From the NCBI RefSeq assembly GCF_005577435.1, contig NZ_CP040396.1:2166501-2230500 (forward strand): DNA of 64,000 bases, given 5' to 3'. This DNA comes from Paenibacillus algicola. GTDB taxonomy: Bacteria > Bacillota > Bacilli > Paenibacillales > Paenibacillaceae. Position numbers and translations under genes: made by a program. The notes under the pieces are model-generated. The model saw nothing but the letters and a program-made list of their open reading frames with translations, ran no database searches and was not told the origin of the DNA. Positions 31,950 to 41,410 of this stretch are shown piece by piece; position 1 is the stretch's first letter; each line of letters begins with the position of its first letter.

Positions 31950-33431
31950 ATGCTGAAACAGCCAAGTAAGCTGAGTCCAGGCTCTGTGCTGGGTGAACGA
32001 TACGAAATACTGACCCGGATTGGTGAAGGCGGTATGGGCTATGTGTATCTAGCGGATGATGCCAAGCTGCCAGGGAAGCAATGGGCGGTGAAGGAAAGCC
32101 TGCATGCAGAAGGGCAGGCAGGACATGTGCAGGCTGAGGCCGATGTGTTAATTGGACTTAATCACCCCATGCTGCCTGGGATCATAGATTTTTTCAAACC
32201 GGATCCAGATGGATATGCCTACTTGATTATGGATTATATCCATGGACAAACACTGGAGCAGTTTATTAGGGGTGAGGGTGGTCAAGTCAGCAACAGCTTT
32301 ATCTTTGCAGCTGCAAATCAACTGCTGGAGGTGCTGGGTTACCTGCACCAGCAGACGCCGGCTATCATCTACCGCGACCTGAAGCCATCGAATATTATGC
32401 TGACTCCGGACCATCTAATCAGACTTGTCGATTTCGGGATTGCCAGGAGCTACAAAGGCCTTCAAGGCGAGGATACCGTCAAGCTAGGAACGATCGGATT
32501 TGCGGCTCCCGAGCAATATGGCGGAGGGGAAAGTGATGAGAGATCGGATTTGTACGGTCTGGGCGCGCTGCTGCTTTACATGCTTACTAATGGGCGGGCG
32601 AGTGAATGGAGACCTGGAATCAAATCTTTTATCCGGGAAGGTGCACCCCCAGAGATGGTCTCCATGGTTCGCCGGCTATTAGAGCAACAGCCGCAGGATC
32701 GCTACCAGTCTGCTGCAGAGGTGCTTCGAGTTCTGAGGGAAAGCCAGCACTCCGGGGGAGGCGGCTCCTCTTCCGGCCGTTTCTCTTCATTCTCCGGGAG
32801 CCTGGTGACTGCTGTACTGGGTGCTGCTCCCGGGATCGGAGTGACACACTGCTGCATTATGATGGCACATTATTTGGCGAAGAGCTTCAAGCGGGTAGCA
32901 ATTGTAGAAATGGGACTCAAATCAACAGCGTTTAAGCAAATTCAAGAAATTGCAGTGGATGCATCCAGGCAGCACGAACGCAAGTTTGTCATTCAAGGTA
33001 TCGATTACTGGAGGCAGGCGGCAAGAAGTGACATCATTTCACTTCTTGCAGGGAGCTATGATGCCGTTGTGCTCGATCTTGGAGCTTACCGTGACAGCGA
33101 TAGGCTGGAGGAATTTTTCCGGGCGCAGATTCCGGTTGTGGTCTGTCCCTCAGCAGAATGGCGCTGGAAGGATGTGCAGGCTGTAACTCAAGCGTTGTCT
33201 CGCTACAGCCAGCCCGGAAGGGTCTATGCGCTTCCTTGTTCAGATGAAGGTGAAGCAGAGAGAATGAGCAGAAAGCTCGGAGGAAGCCAGGTCGTACCTC
33301 TGCCATTGTTGAAGGACCCTTTTCAATATACAGACACTACCCGTCAGGCTATGGATCAAATCTATGCTGCGGTTATTCCTGCAGGGACCAGAAGGCCGTG
33401 GTTCTCATTTGCAAAACGATGGATGCATTAG
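31950..33431 (+). CDS. Ser/Thr protein kinase fused to degenerate MinD-like domain
   Basis: The protein has 493 aa. Residues about 15-275 are a Hanks-type kinase: GEGGMGYVYLA glycine loop, K48 in WAVKES, YRDLKPSN with D143, DFG D161, APEQYGG and SDLYGLGALL. A GGGGSSSG linker (about 270-280) leads to about 200 residues like MinD/ParA. The P-loop there is AAPGIGVTH, with no signature or catalytic Lys. There is no membrane helix or PASTA repeat. It heads a Tad-like locus and may control assembly by phosphorylation. Confidence 0.88.
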   Translation: MLKQPSKLSPGSVLGERYEILTRIGEGGMGYVYLADDAKLPGKQWAVKESLHAEGQAGHVQAEADVLIGLNHPMLPGIIDFFKPDPDGYAYLIMDYIHGQTLEQFIRGEGGQVSNSFIFAAANQLLEVLGYLHQQTPAIIYRDLKPSNIMLTPDHLIRLVDFGIARSYKGLQGEDTVKLGTIGFAAPEQYGGGESDERSDLYGLGALLLYMLTNGRASEWRPGIKSFIREGAPPEMVSMVRRLLEQQPQDRYQSAAEVLRVLRESQHSGGGGSSSGRFSSFSGSLVTAVLGAAPGIGVTHCCIMMAHYLAKSFKRVAIVEMGLKSTAFKQIQEIAVDASRQHERKFVIQGIDYWRQAARSDIISLLAGSYDAVVLDLGAYRDSDRLEEFFRAQIPVVVCPSAEWRWKDVQAVTQALSRYSQPGRVYALPCSDEGEAERMSRKLGGSQVVPLPLLKDPFQYTDTTRQAMDQIYAAVIPAGTRRPWFSFAKRWMH

Positions 33432-33450
33432 AAGGAGGTAGATTCAGCAC

Positions 33451-34539
33451 ATGCCAATATTAACTGCCCGAAACCGAAGACTGCTGCTAGCGGGGCTGAC
33501 TGGCGCCGGGGTTACTGCTTTTTTCGCTGCGGGAGGCTTATATTTTGCGCAAGATCATTTCCAAAGCCAGTATCGTGAGGAGAAGCAGCAATATTTAGAT
33601 CAGATTGAGGAACTGCAAGTTTCGGCTTCGGCCGGCGGACAAGGCATGAAGACCTTGTGGGTGCCGGATCAGGATGTTCCTGCAGGAGAGCTGCTAAGTA
33701 TGAAGAAGATGAAGCAGGTTCAGGTTCCGGCTGAAATGCTGCCTGAAAATGTGCCGGCGTCCCTGGAGGAGCTTCAGGGAAAAGGAGCCAAGATCGAGCT
33801 TCGGAAAGGAACACCCATCACGCTGTCTATGCTGTTTGATCAGGAGATGACACCCGATGATCTCCGGCACCGGGAGCTGAAATCGGTGTGGCTGCCCAGC
33901 AACCTCAAGCTGCAGGATCAGATAGACATTCGTATTCAATTTCCGACGGGACAGGATTTTATCGTTCTTGCCAAGAAAAAAGTGGATCGCTTGGCTGCGC
34001 CTGCTTTTTGGACGACGTTGAATGAAGAAGAGATCTTACTGCTATCCAGTGCGATGGTGGATGCCTATCTGAATGGTGCCTCGCTGTACGCTCTGACCTA
34101 CGTTGAGCCTGGAATTCAGGATCGGGCCATTCCCAATTACCCGCCTAACGTAAAAGTGAATTCTCTCATTAGAAGTGACCCTAACATTATTAGGGCAGCG
34201 GAGAGAGCTTTAGAAGTCTCTATAAGGCAGGCTCTGGAGAAGGATCTGGCACAGCTGAATACAGGTGACAGCCCGAGCAGCTACGGCAGTAGTTTTGGCA
34301 GCAGCTCTAGTATCAGAAATGACAGCGGTAGCAGCGGGACTCAGGATTTTGCTACCTGGATTCCGGCGGGTGGACCGTCGCAGCCTGATTTAGGAACGGG
34401 TACCCTGCCGAGTAATGAGTTCATGCAGGAGCGTGCAGATCAGGAAACTGAGTCTAGTCGTATACTGGGAGCCCCTCATGCAGGGCAAGCCTCCGGTTCT
34501 ACGGAGAAGGAAGCTGATCTGATATTTTCAGCTCCATAA
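33451..34539 (+). CDS. CpaB-like SAF-domain protein
   Basis: The protein has 362 aa. One N-terminal membrane helix (about 10-30) is followed by a short coiled coil and an SAF/CpaB-type region: TLWVPDQDVPAGELLSMKKMKQVQVP, then KIELRKGTPITLSML. The C-terminal 100 residues are low-complexity Ser/Gly-rich. CpaB-like proteins are envelope assembly factors of Flp/Tad pili. It has a good GAAGGAGG SD and lies 19 bases after the kinase gene. Confidence 0.78.
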   Translation: MPILTARNRRLLLAGLTGAGVTAFFAAGGLYFAQDHFQSQYREEKQQYLDQIEELQVSASAGGQGMKTLWVPDQDVPAGELLSMKKMKQVQVPAEMLPENVPASLEELQGKGAKIELRKGTPITLSMLFDQEMTPDDLRHRELKSVWLPSNLKLQDQIDIRIQFPTGQDFIVLAKKKVDRLAAPAFWTTLNEEEILLLSSAMVDAYLNGASLYALTYVEPGIQDRAIPNYPPNVKVNSLIRSDPNIIRAAERALEVSIRQALEKDLAQLNTGDSPSSYGSSFGSSSSIRNDSGSSGTQDFATWIPAGGPSQPDLGTGTLPSNEFMQERADQETESSRILGAPHAGQASGSTEKEADLIFSAP

Positions 34540-34564
34540 ATGAAGCTAAGGAGGACTTATTGTT

Positions 34565-35272
34565 GTGAAAACATGGATATTTGCAGGTGTGAGTGAAAAA
34601 AACGATTTTCTGCTCTATATGGCTAAAGTGCTTAGCTGCAGCGGTTATCGGGTGCTCCTGGTAGATGGGACTTTACAACACAATTATGCCCATCACATTG
34701 GGGCGGCAGGGCAAGATCAAGGCATTTATGAATTTAGCGGCTTTGATGTTGCGTGTTACTTCCGGCACGGGGAGGATCTGATGACTTGGCTGAACCACTC
34801 GGAGGAAGAAGCATATGATTATTGGCTATGGGATGTTGGAAGTTTAGATTATATTCTAGATCATCGTTGGAAGGAGGCGGACGCATGCGTATGGTGCAGC
34901 AGCTTCAGCCTTACCAATCTGTTGAGCGATCAACGGTGGCTGAACGAGCTCTCAAGAAGCAGCGCATGGAGCAGCGAAATCGCCTTTCACCAGCTGTATT
35001 TAAACGTTATCGAAGATAGAACTGCAGATTCCTATATTACAAGCATTATGAGCCAGGTGTCAGTGCACTGGCTGGCTGATCCAATCCGCATTCCCTGGGA
35101 TGAGACCGCAGCAGCACTAAAAATTGATAACGAGCACACCTCCCGGCTGCGAATCAAGCCGCTAAGCCGCAGATACAAGCGGGCATTAGCTCAATTTATT
35201 CAAAGATTGAGCGATATGGAGGATCACCATATTCATAAAGCATTCAAGCAGGCGGGAAGGAGAAGAGCATGA
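34565..35272 (+). CDS. Degenerate MinD/ParA-like protein
   Basis: The protein has 235 aa from GTG 34565 (AAGGAGG upstream). The start MKTWIFAGVSEKNDFLLYMAKVL and later VLLVDGT follow the MinD strand order. The Walker A loop is absent (VSEKNDF), so it cannot bind ATP in the usual way. It has a Trp- and His-rich middle and a basic C-terminus. It overlaps the next gene by 4 bases. It probably belongs to the TadZ-like positioning part of the locus. Confidence 0.65.
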   Translation: MKTWIFAGVSEKNDFLLYMAKVLSCSGYRVLLVDGTLQHNYAHHIGAAGQDQGIYEFSGFDVACYFRHGEDLMTWLNHSEEEAYDYWLWDVGSLDYILDHRWKEADACVWCSSFSLTNLLSDQRWLNELSRSSAWSSEIAFHQLYLNVIEDRTADSYITSIMSQVSVHWLADPIRIPWDETAAALKIDNEHTSRLRIKPLSRRYKRALAQFIQRLSDMEDHHIHKAFKQAGRRRA

Positions 35273-36102
35273 GCTTGATTACCGTTTGGAGTCCGTTGCC
35301 AAGTGGCAGCGGGAGTACGATCCTGGCTGCTTGCCTGCCGGCGATGCTCTGTACAGCCTATCCATCCAGCTGCTTGCTGCTGCATGGTGGTGCTTTAGGT
35401 GACAGGGTTGAAGCAGGCTTGCTGCCATTTAATAAGCTAGAGGGCTTTAGGACTGAAGAAGAGGACTCAGGTATGAGGGCACTTCAGCGAATGTACCTAA
35501 GCGGCCGACTGGATTCACGGAACATTAAGGATTACACCGCCTCATTAATACCGGGCAAGCTGGATCTGATCAGGGGCGATCAGGATGGGGAATCGGGCTC
35601 TTACGGAGCGATTCAATTATTGCAATACAGCGGCATCCTTACAGCGGCGCTGGGTGGTTATGATGTTGTCATAGCCGATGCTGGTAATGGCTTGCCGAAT
35701 GCTTTAGACATGGAGCTTATATCAAGATCTGATTTGTTAATTATTGGACTGAACCAAAACCTTCATGCGATCGATCAGTGCTTTAGAGATCAGCTTCCGG
35801 CAATGGTTGAGCATGTCAAACAGTATTGTTTCGTTACAGGTAAATACGATGCTTCAAGTCACGCCTCATTGCTAAATATGAAGCGCAGGTATGGAGTGAA
35901 ATCGTGGGCTGGCACCATACCCTACTGTACGGAAATACAGGATGCCTGGAATTCTAGAAACCTGCTAGCAGCGATGCTTCGGAGTGGTGGTGTGATGCGG
36001 AGAAGCCGTACACCATTCGGAGAAGCTGTGACAGTCATAGCTGCACATGTCGCTAAACAGCTGGGTCTGCCGGGTGCCGCCGCAGAAGGGAAGGGTGCTT
36101 GA
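35269..36102 (+). CDS. TadZ/MinD-like ATPase, non-canonical P-loop
   Basis: The protein has 277 aa. The N-terminal SPLPSGSGSTILA replaces KGGVGKT: both signature and catalytic Lys are missing. YDVVIADAGNGLPN matches the MinD Walker B (DxG) strand and DLLIIGLNQN the next strand. TadZ proteins place Tad machines at the pole, and some have altered P-loops. ATGA overlaps connect it to both neighbours. Another MinD-family role cannot be excluded. Confidence 0.75.
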   Translation: MSLITVWSPLPSGSGSTILAACLPAMLCTAYPSSCLLLHGGALGDRVEAGLLPFNKLEGFRTEEEDSGMRALQRMYLSGRLDSRNIKDYTASLIPGKLDLIRGDQDGESGSYGAIQLLQYSGILTAALGGYDVVIADAGNGLPNALDMELISRSDLLIIGLNQNLHAIDQCFRDQLPAMVEHVKQYCFVTGKYDASSHASLLNMKRRYGVKSWAGTIPYCTEIQDAWNSRNLLAAMLRSGGVMRRSRTPFGEAVTVIAAHVAKQLGLPGAAAEGKGA

Positions 36103-37895
36103 TGCATGGGGAGTGGTTACGAAACGCTCTGGCGATGGCGGCGGTCATTGTGCTGCTCTTGATTTACATGTTCATTCGTGTTTCTTCCAAAACATTCAAG
36201 AGCCGTACACCTGAACAGGGGGCCGCCACATATACGCTGGATTCATTGACGGATGGAGTGAAAGAGCAGCTTCATCAGCTGACTCATGGACAGCTGGCAG
36301 ACCTGGGACTCCACGATGTAGAGTACCGTAAAAGGCTGAATAAGCAAAATGAGCTCAAAAGGGCGCTGAAAGGCTGCGTAACCGGTGATATTTCTGACAA
36401 GCAGTATGTTAAATCTTTTATCCGTGAGCTGTTAAGAACCAAACTGCGCCTGGACGAGCAGGCTATGAACTTGATCATTCCATTCGATCATCACAAACAG
36501 CTAACCTCAGCAGATAAATTCGATATTATCCTTTTTCTATTCAAGCAAGAGCATCAGGATGACGCACTTTCCAGATTGCTGGAGAAATATGAATTAGCAG
36601 TCCCGAGAGTGCTGGAGGGTTATGGGGAGGACCCTGTCTACGCAGTCAATGCTGCAGATATTGATTTGATTTACGAGCATGAAATACGAATGCTGACGGC
36701 AGGTGAGAAGCTGGATCTCATTGTACAGCGGTTATATCAGCATTACAAAGGCTTTTCGGTCATTGATGAGCTTCGAGAGCAGCGTATTGATGGAATCAGT
36801 GGAGGTGTAAGCGGTGTAGTCGGCAGACTGCTGCAGAGTCCGATTCAGGATTCTTATCGTTTGGATGAGATCCCGATGTCCACGGAGCGGGAGAGTATCT
36901 GGCTGTTCTACAAAGGTGTGTCTATCCATTTAAGCTTTCTGTCTTTTGACCAGCCTAATGAGCTGCGCCGGGTATGTCAGAACATTTATAAATTCAACCA
37001 TCCCGGTCAGCTAACCGAGGCAGTAGGCTACAAAGTCAATGAAATGAAGGACGGCTCCAGAGTCGTTGTCGTTCGTCCACCTTTCTCAGAGGGCTGGGCT
37101 TTCTTCGTACGGAAGTTTGATGTCCAGAAGGCTACGCTTGCGCAATTGATTCAGGGTGATAATGCGGAGATGGCGGTAAAGCTGCTAGCGTTTCTAATGA
37201 AGGGCAGCCGAATCACAGCGGTCACCGGATCGCAGGGCTCTGGTAAAACAACATTGCTCATGGCTATGATTCAGCATATTTACGCGACCTATCCCATTCG
37301 GGTGCAGGAGATGTCCTTTGAGCTACAGCTGCGAAAGCTGTACAGCCGGCGAAATATCTTGAGCTTCCGGGAGACAGCTCATATCTCAGGACAGCAGGGC
37401 CTGGACTTGCAGAAAAAGACAGATGGCACAGTCAACATTCTCGGGGAGGTTGCCAGCGATGAGGTTGCAGCATGGATGATTCAGATGTCACAGGTAGCGA
37501 GTTTGTTTACCGTGTTCACTCATCATGCCAAGACATTCCCTGATTTGATCTTATCGCTGCGCAATTCCCTGCTAAAGTGCGGCATATTCCAGCAGGAGCA
37601 GCTGGCGGAGGAGCAGGTGGTTCAGGTGGTTCACTTTGACGTTCATCTGAAGCGCACCCATGATGGCCGTCGGTTTATTGAACGGGTGACAGAATGTCTT
37701 CCCGGTGAGCCGGACACCCACGGCATAGTAAAAGCAGGGTCATCCCGTAATGTGCTGGAGTATCGCGATGGAGCCTATCACGCGGTGAATCCGCTGTCGC
37801 GGCGCTCTATTCAGGATATGGAGCAGCAAATGCAGCCACAGGATCTTGAGGCGTTCAGGGCTTTTGTGCTGAATGCATGGGGGGAATCCGCTTGA
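36102..37895 (+). CDS. TadA/CpaF-like secretion ATPase with N-terminal membrane anchor
   Basis: The protein has 597 aa from ATG 36102 (overlapping TGATG, SD AAGGG). One membrane helix at about 8-26 precedes a long N-terminal domain (about 45-330). The ATPase core has Walker A GSQGSGKTTL (about 375-384), an Asp/Glu region INILGEVASDEVAAW and a His-box like TVFTHHAKT. TadA proteins power pilus assembly and are normally soluble. The anchor and the modified Walker B are unusual. Confidence 0.85.
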   Translation: MHGEWLRNALAMAAVIVLLLIYMFIRVSSKTFKSRTPEQGAATYTLDSLTDGVKEQLHQLTHGQLADLGLHDVEYRKRLNKQNELKRALKGCVTGDISDKQYVKSFIRELLRTKLRLDEQAMNLIIPFDHHKQLTSADKFDIILFLFKQEHQDDALSRLLEKYELAVPRVLEGYGEDPVYAVNAADIDLIYEHEIRMLTAGEKLDLIVQRLYQHYKGFSVIDELREQRIDGISGGVSGVVGRLLQSPIQDSYRLDEIPMSTERESIWLFYKGVSIHLSFLSFDQPNELRRVCQNIYKFNHPGQLTEAVGYKVNEMKDGSRVVVVRPPFSEGWAFFVRKFDVQKATLAQLIQGDNAEMAVKLLAFLMKGSRITAVTGSQGSGKTTLLMAMIQHIYATYPIRVQEMSFELQLRKLYSRRNILSFRETAHISGQQGLDLQKKTDGTVNILGEVASDEVAAWMIQMSQVASLFTVFTHHAKTFPDLILSLRNSLLKCGIFQQEQLAEEQVVQVVHFDVHLKRTHDGRRFIERVTECLPGEPDTHGIVKAGSSRNVLEYRDGAYHAVNPLSRRSIQDMEQQMQPQDLEAFRAFVLNAWGESA

Positions 37896-39964
37896 GCCAG
37901 CAGCTGCTAATCGGCATTTTGGTATGCTCTCTTGTCATCTGCGTTATTCTGACGATAGCTTCTGTCCGTATTCAGCGCCGCTATGAGGTGCTATATGGCA
38001 TGAACAGCAAGACGTTGGGCCCGGGCGGCTCTCTGAAGGATGTTAGGCTCAAGCTGAAGCAATGGCTGCAATCCTTGTATCTTGCTGCGATCAACATCCC
38101 TGGGATCTCTAACTATGTAAGAAGGATCCGAAGAAAGATCAAGCTGCTTCATCCGTATGACGAGGTTGCTTTAAGATACGAGACGATGAAGCTTATTCTA
38201 CTTGTCATTACGGCGTCTACTCTCTCCGGAGCCTTACTGTTCATGCATAATCCCGGTCCGGTCTTTATCATAACTTCAGTGCTGGCTGCGGTCATTATCC
38301 ATCATTTAATGATTGATTTATTTCTCCACCGCCTGGAGCTGAAGCTGATGCATCAAACGGTAGAGCTGTTCTCCTCAGTCAGGCATCATTACCAGCAGCA
38401 CGGTATGGTGGAAGAAGCGATCTACGAAGCAGCAACGACTTCAGGTCATGAAATTTCTATCCATGGACACCGCATACATCAGGCATTAATTTCCCGGGAT
38501 GCAGAGGAAGAGCTCAATCATATATACAATACCTCACCGAATCGGTATATTCAGGCTTTCGCGGGTATTTCGCATTTAGTGCTTGAGCTTGGAGATCACG
38601 AGGATAAGAGCCATTCCGTATTTTTGAAGGGATTAAGCAGCCTGACTAAAGAGCTGCATCTAGATATTTTAAAAAGACAACGCCTTGATTACCTGCTGAA
38701 AGGCCTGCATGCTATTGCGCTGGTTCCGGTATTTTTCACCTCTCCCATTGAGCAATGGGCTCGAGCCAGCTTTCCGGCTATGGATGTCTTTTATATGAGC
38801 AAGCTCGGTATTCTGACCAAGCTATCCGTATACGTTGTTATTTTAGCTGCCTATATTCTGCTTCAAAAATTGTACTTGAATGATGAAGAAGAGGTTAAAG
38901 TCGGGTTTCGAAAAAAAAATTGGGGTGCCAGCCTGCTCCGAAATGTGATCATTTACCGTATAGTGATCGCCTTGCTCCCTTCTCCCGGAACACCTAAATA
39001 TGAACAGCGAACTGGGCTCTTAAAAGACAGCAGCCGCCGTATTCATTTGGAAGTGTTCTATTTAAGGCGGCTTCTCTTAGCTCTGGGAATAACCTCAAGT
39101 ATGCTGGTCATATTTATATCTCTTCATCTATTTGCAAAGCATCAGCTTCTCCATGGTCAGTCTGTAGAGGCAGGCTGGTTCGGACGGGGGAATCCGGAGG
39201 TCACTCTTTCCGGGAACACCATCAGAGTCAGTGATTCAGAAATTATGGCCGCCATGCTAGGTAACGACAAAGTGGAGGCAGACCAGCTCATTGACTGGAT
39301 TTCTAAGGCGTCAGAAGGACGATGGAGCAAAGACCAGCTGCGAGAGACCGCAATGAGAGTACAGGATAAGCTGAATCGGTATCAGCATGAATATTTGAAA
39401 TGGTGGGAGGTTCTTCTTGCTGCCGCCGCAGGCTACGCCGGTGCTTATTTTCCGCTAGGGCTGCTCTACTTTCATCGTAAGGTTCGAAGAATGGAGATGA
39501 AGCACGAGGTGTATCAGCTATACACCGTCATATCAGTGCTCAGGGATATGAAGCGGATTTCGGTCGAGGAATTGCTGGAGTGGCTCAGCCGGTTCAGCGT
39601 GATTTTCAAAATTCCAATCCAAAAGGCCGTGCTGCATTACGAGCATGGTGCCGAGCTTGCGCTGCATGAGCTGAGGGACGAAGTATGGTTTGCTGATTTT
39701 CGCCGGCTGGTGGACAAGCTGCTGCTCGCCGAAGAGAAGGTGTCGATCTCTGAAGCTTTTGATGACCTGGACGGGGAAATGAGCTTTATGTTTGAGCAGC
39801 GCCGACAAGAGTATGAGGTCATGATCGAAACCAAGGCAGCGTGGGGCCGGATGATCGGCTTTGCACCGATGTATGCATTAGTGTTTCTTTATCTGGTTAT
39901 CCCTTTGATCGGGATGAGCTTTGCCCAGATGAATGATTATTACGAACAAATTCAAAACATTTAA
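37892..39964 (+). CDS. Fused TadB-TadC-like inner-membrane platform
   Basis: The protein has 690 aa. TTG 37892 is preferred (GGGGG eight bases before, TTGA overlap). ATG 37877 would add five residues. Two halves each carry membrane helices and a T2SSF-like cytoplasmic helical bundle. The first helices are at 1-20, 95-145, 270-290 and 305-325, and the second group at about 395-425, 530-555 and 650-680. Tad loci normally have separate tadB and tadC genes of about 300 aa each, so this appears to be a fusion. Confidence 0.72.
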   Translation: MSQQLLIGILVCSLVICVILTIASVRIQRRYEVLYGMNSKTLGPGGSLKDVRLKLKQWLQSLYLAAINIPGISNYVRRIRRKIKLLHPYDEVALRYETMKLILLVITASTLSGALLFMHNPGPVFIITSVLAAVIIHHLMIDLFLHRLELKLMHQTVELFSSVRHHYQQHGMVEEAIYEAATTSGHEISIHGHRIHQALISRDAEEELNHIYNTSPNRYIQAFAGISHLVLELGDHEDKSHSVFLKGLSSLTKELHLDILKRQRLDYLLKGLHAIALVPVFFTSPIEQWARASFPAMDVFYMSKLGILTKLSVYVVILAAYILLQKLYLNDEEEVKVGFRKKNWGASLLRNVIIYRIVIALLPSPGTPKYEQRTGLLKDSSRRIHLEVFYLRRLLLALGITSSMLVIFISLHLFAKHQLLHGQSVEAGWFGRGNPEVTLSGNTIRVSDSEIMAAMLGNDKVEADQLIDWISKASEGRWSKDQLRETAMRVQDKLNRYQHEYLKWWEVLLAAAAGYAGAYFPLGLLYFHRKVRRMEMKHEVYQLYTVISVLRDMKRISVEELLEWLSRFSVIFKIPIQKAVLHYEHGAELALHELRDEVWFADFRRLVDKLLLAEEKVSISEAFDDLDGEMSFMFEQRRQEYEVMIETKAAWGRMIGFAPMYALVFLYLVIPLIGMSFAQMNDYYEQIQNI

Positions 39965-39984
39965 ATGTTGAGAGGACGATACCT

Positions 39985-40443
39985 ATGAATAATGCTTCAT
40001 CGGCTTTAAAAGTAGCGGCTGGTATTTTTTTAACGATTGCCTTGATCACGATTGTTGTCATTTTGTTTATTTCAGCCCAGGAAGCCACGAAGACAGCGCA
40101 GAACAATTTCTCGGACATCCAGACTGAGCTCTCTCAGGCTGCATTTACCGTATATGACGGGACCACGATCAGCGGGTCACAGGTGACAAATGCGCTGCGT
40201 AAATATAAAGATAAGGATCAGTTCGGCATTATGATTATGACAGGAAAGAACCCGGGCGGACAGTGGTACGGTAATGTGCTTCGAAACGATGGCTCTGTCG
40301 ATTCACCGGATATTAGACAAGGTGTCATTACGGAAACCTGGAATGAACGAAGTGCGGAGTATGTGAACCCGAGCGGGAAATTTAAAGCGACGATTGTCAA
40401 GGATCATTCCAATGTGATCCGGGGCATTATTTTTGCTCAATAA
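39985..40443 (+). CDS. Small N-anchored protein 1 of Tad-like locus (pilin-like)
   Basis: The protein has 152 aa. It has a hydrophobic N-terminal helix (about 10-30) followed by SAQEATKTAQNNFSDIQTEL, the helix-then-soluble-domain design of pilins and pseudopilins. There is no G/E or Flp-type cleavage site, so processing by a prepilin peptidase is not evident. The C-terminal domain is beta-rich. It lies directly after the platform gene and is a candidate structural subunit. Confidence 0.65.
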   Translation: MNNASSALKVAAGIFLTIALITIVVILFISAQEATKTAQNNFSDIQTELSQAAFTVYDGTTISGSQVTNALRKYKDKDQFGIMIMTGKNPGGQWYGNVLRNDGSVDSPDIRQGVITETWNERSAEYVNPSGKFKATIVKDHSNVIRGIIFAQ

Positions 40444-40446
40444 GTG

Positions 40447-40851
40447 ATGACTAACCAGACCCTTGGTATGCTGGAGGTGGCTGCTTACGCCGCTATGTTT
40501 ATCGCTGCCTGCAGCCTGGCCTTCAATCTTCAGCAGGAAATTGGTACAACGCAAAAGTCTTATTATGAAGCCAGGTTTATGCAAAAGAAAAATCTTACCG
40601 CCTATGAGATCCATGACGCTGGAGCACCACGATCAGCCTTATTGAAGTTAACCAGTGCACAGGTATATTATATGCTGACGCATGCCGAAGAAGCTTACCT
40701 GATTGAGCTCGAAGGACATAGCTTTGTCTCTGGCAGACAAGCAGCCTCCCCAGTGATTCTCCAGAATCTAGCTGATAATGCCATGTATGAGGCTGAGTAT
40801 GAGTACGACGCTGAGGGCAGGGTTAAGCTGATCAAATTGAGTAAGGAATAA
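40447..40851 (+). CDS. Small N-anchored protein 2 of Tad-like locus
   Basis: The protein has 134 aa from ATG 40447 (GTG 40444 possible), 3 bases after the previous stop and without a clear SD, so translation is coupled. One N-terminal helix (about 8-28) is followed by a polar alpha/beta domain with KKNLTAYEIHDAG and YYMLTHAEEAYLIELEG. The family is not recognised. By position it is a pseudopilin-like part of the apparatus. Confidence 0.65.
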   Translation: MTNQTLGMLEVAAYAAMFIAACSLAFNLQQEIGTTQKSYYEARFMQKKNLTAYEIHDAGAPRSALLKLTSAQVYYMLTHAEEAYLIELEGHSFVSGRQAASPVILQNLADNAMYEAEYEYDAEGRVKLIKLSKE

Positions 40852-40861
40852 GGAGAAAGCC

Positions 40862-41410
40862 ATGGTAAATTCATTAACCAAATGGTTCGCCGCTTTGCTG
40901 GCGGTGCTTCTCCTGAATATTGTGCCCGCATGGGAGGGGGCGCGGAGACAGGAGGATTTGTCGCGGCTGATGATTATGCAGACCACTGTAAAGTTTGTGG
41001 ACCATGTCAGGACGAAGGGGTATGTAACACCGGGAATGTACAATGATTTTCTGCAGGAGCTGTCAAATTCAGGAGGCGCTATGCAAGTGGAGCTGGAGCA
41101 TGAGCACAAGAGGTATCACCCGGAATATGGTGACCCGGCGGACCCAGGAACCTTTCTCCAGTCTTTTGCCGTGGTGTATGATGGCTATTATAACGAGGAA
41201 ATACTTGGCGTCCTGTTCCCGAATCAGGCAATGGATCTGGACGCTCCTGAACGCACCTACAAATTGACATCCGGGGATCGTTTCTCAATTCAGGTATACA
41301 GAAGCAGCAGCAGTCCCTATGGCCTTCTTTCCAACTTCATATATGGAGCATCCTCTGACGCTGAACCCGGATACCATTATGGCGGGGTGGTGCTGAATGA
41401 AGATTACTGA
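40862..41410 (+). CDS. Small N-anchored protein 3 of Tad-like locus
   Basis: The protein has 182 aa. A membrane helix or signal (about 6-24) is followed by EGARRQEDLSRLMIMQTTVKFVDHVRTKGYVT, a TadE/F-like helical segment. A polar domain with a YGGVVLNEDY end follows. The last 14 bases overlap the next gene. Tight packing and the same N-terminal design as its neighbours suggest a shared assembly. Confidence 0.65.
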   Translation: MVNSLTKWFAALLAVLLLNIVPAWEGARRQEDLSRLMIMQTTVKFVDHVRTKGYVTPGMYNDFLQELSNSGGAMQVELEHEHKRYHPEYGDPADPGTFLQSFAVVYDGYYNEEILGVLFPNQAMDLDAPERTYKLTSGDRFSIQVYRSSSSPYGLLSNFIYGASSDAEPGYHYGGVVLNEDY

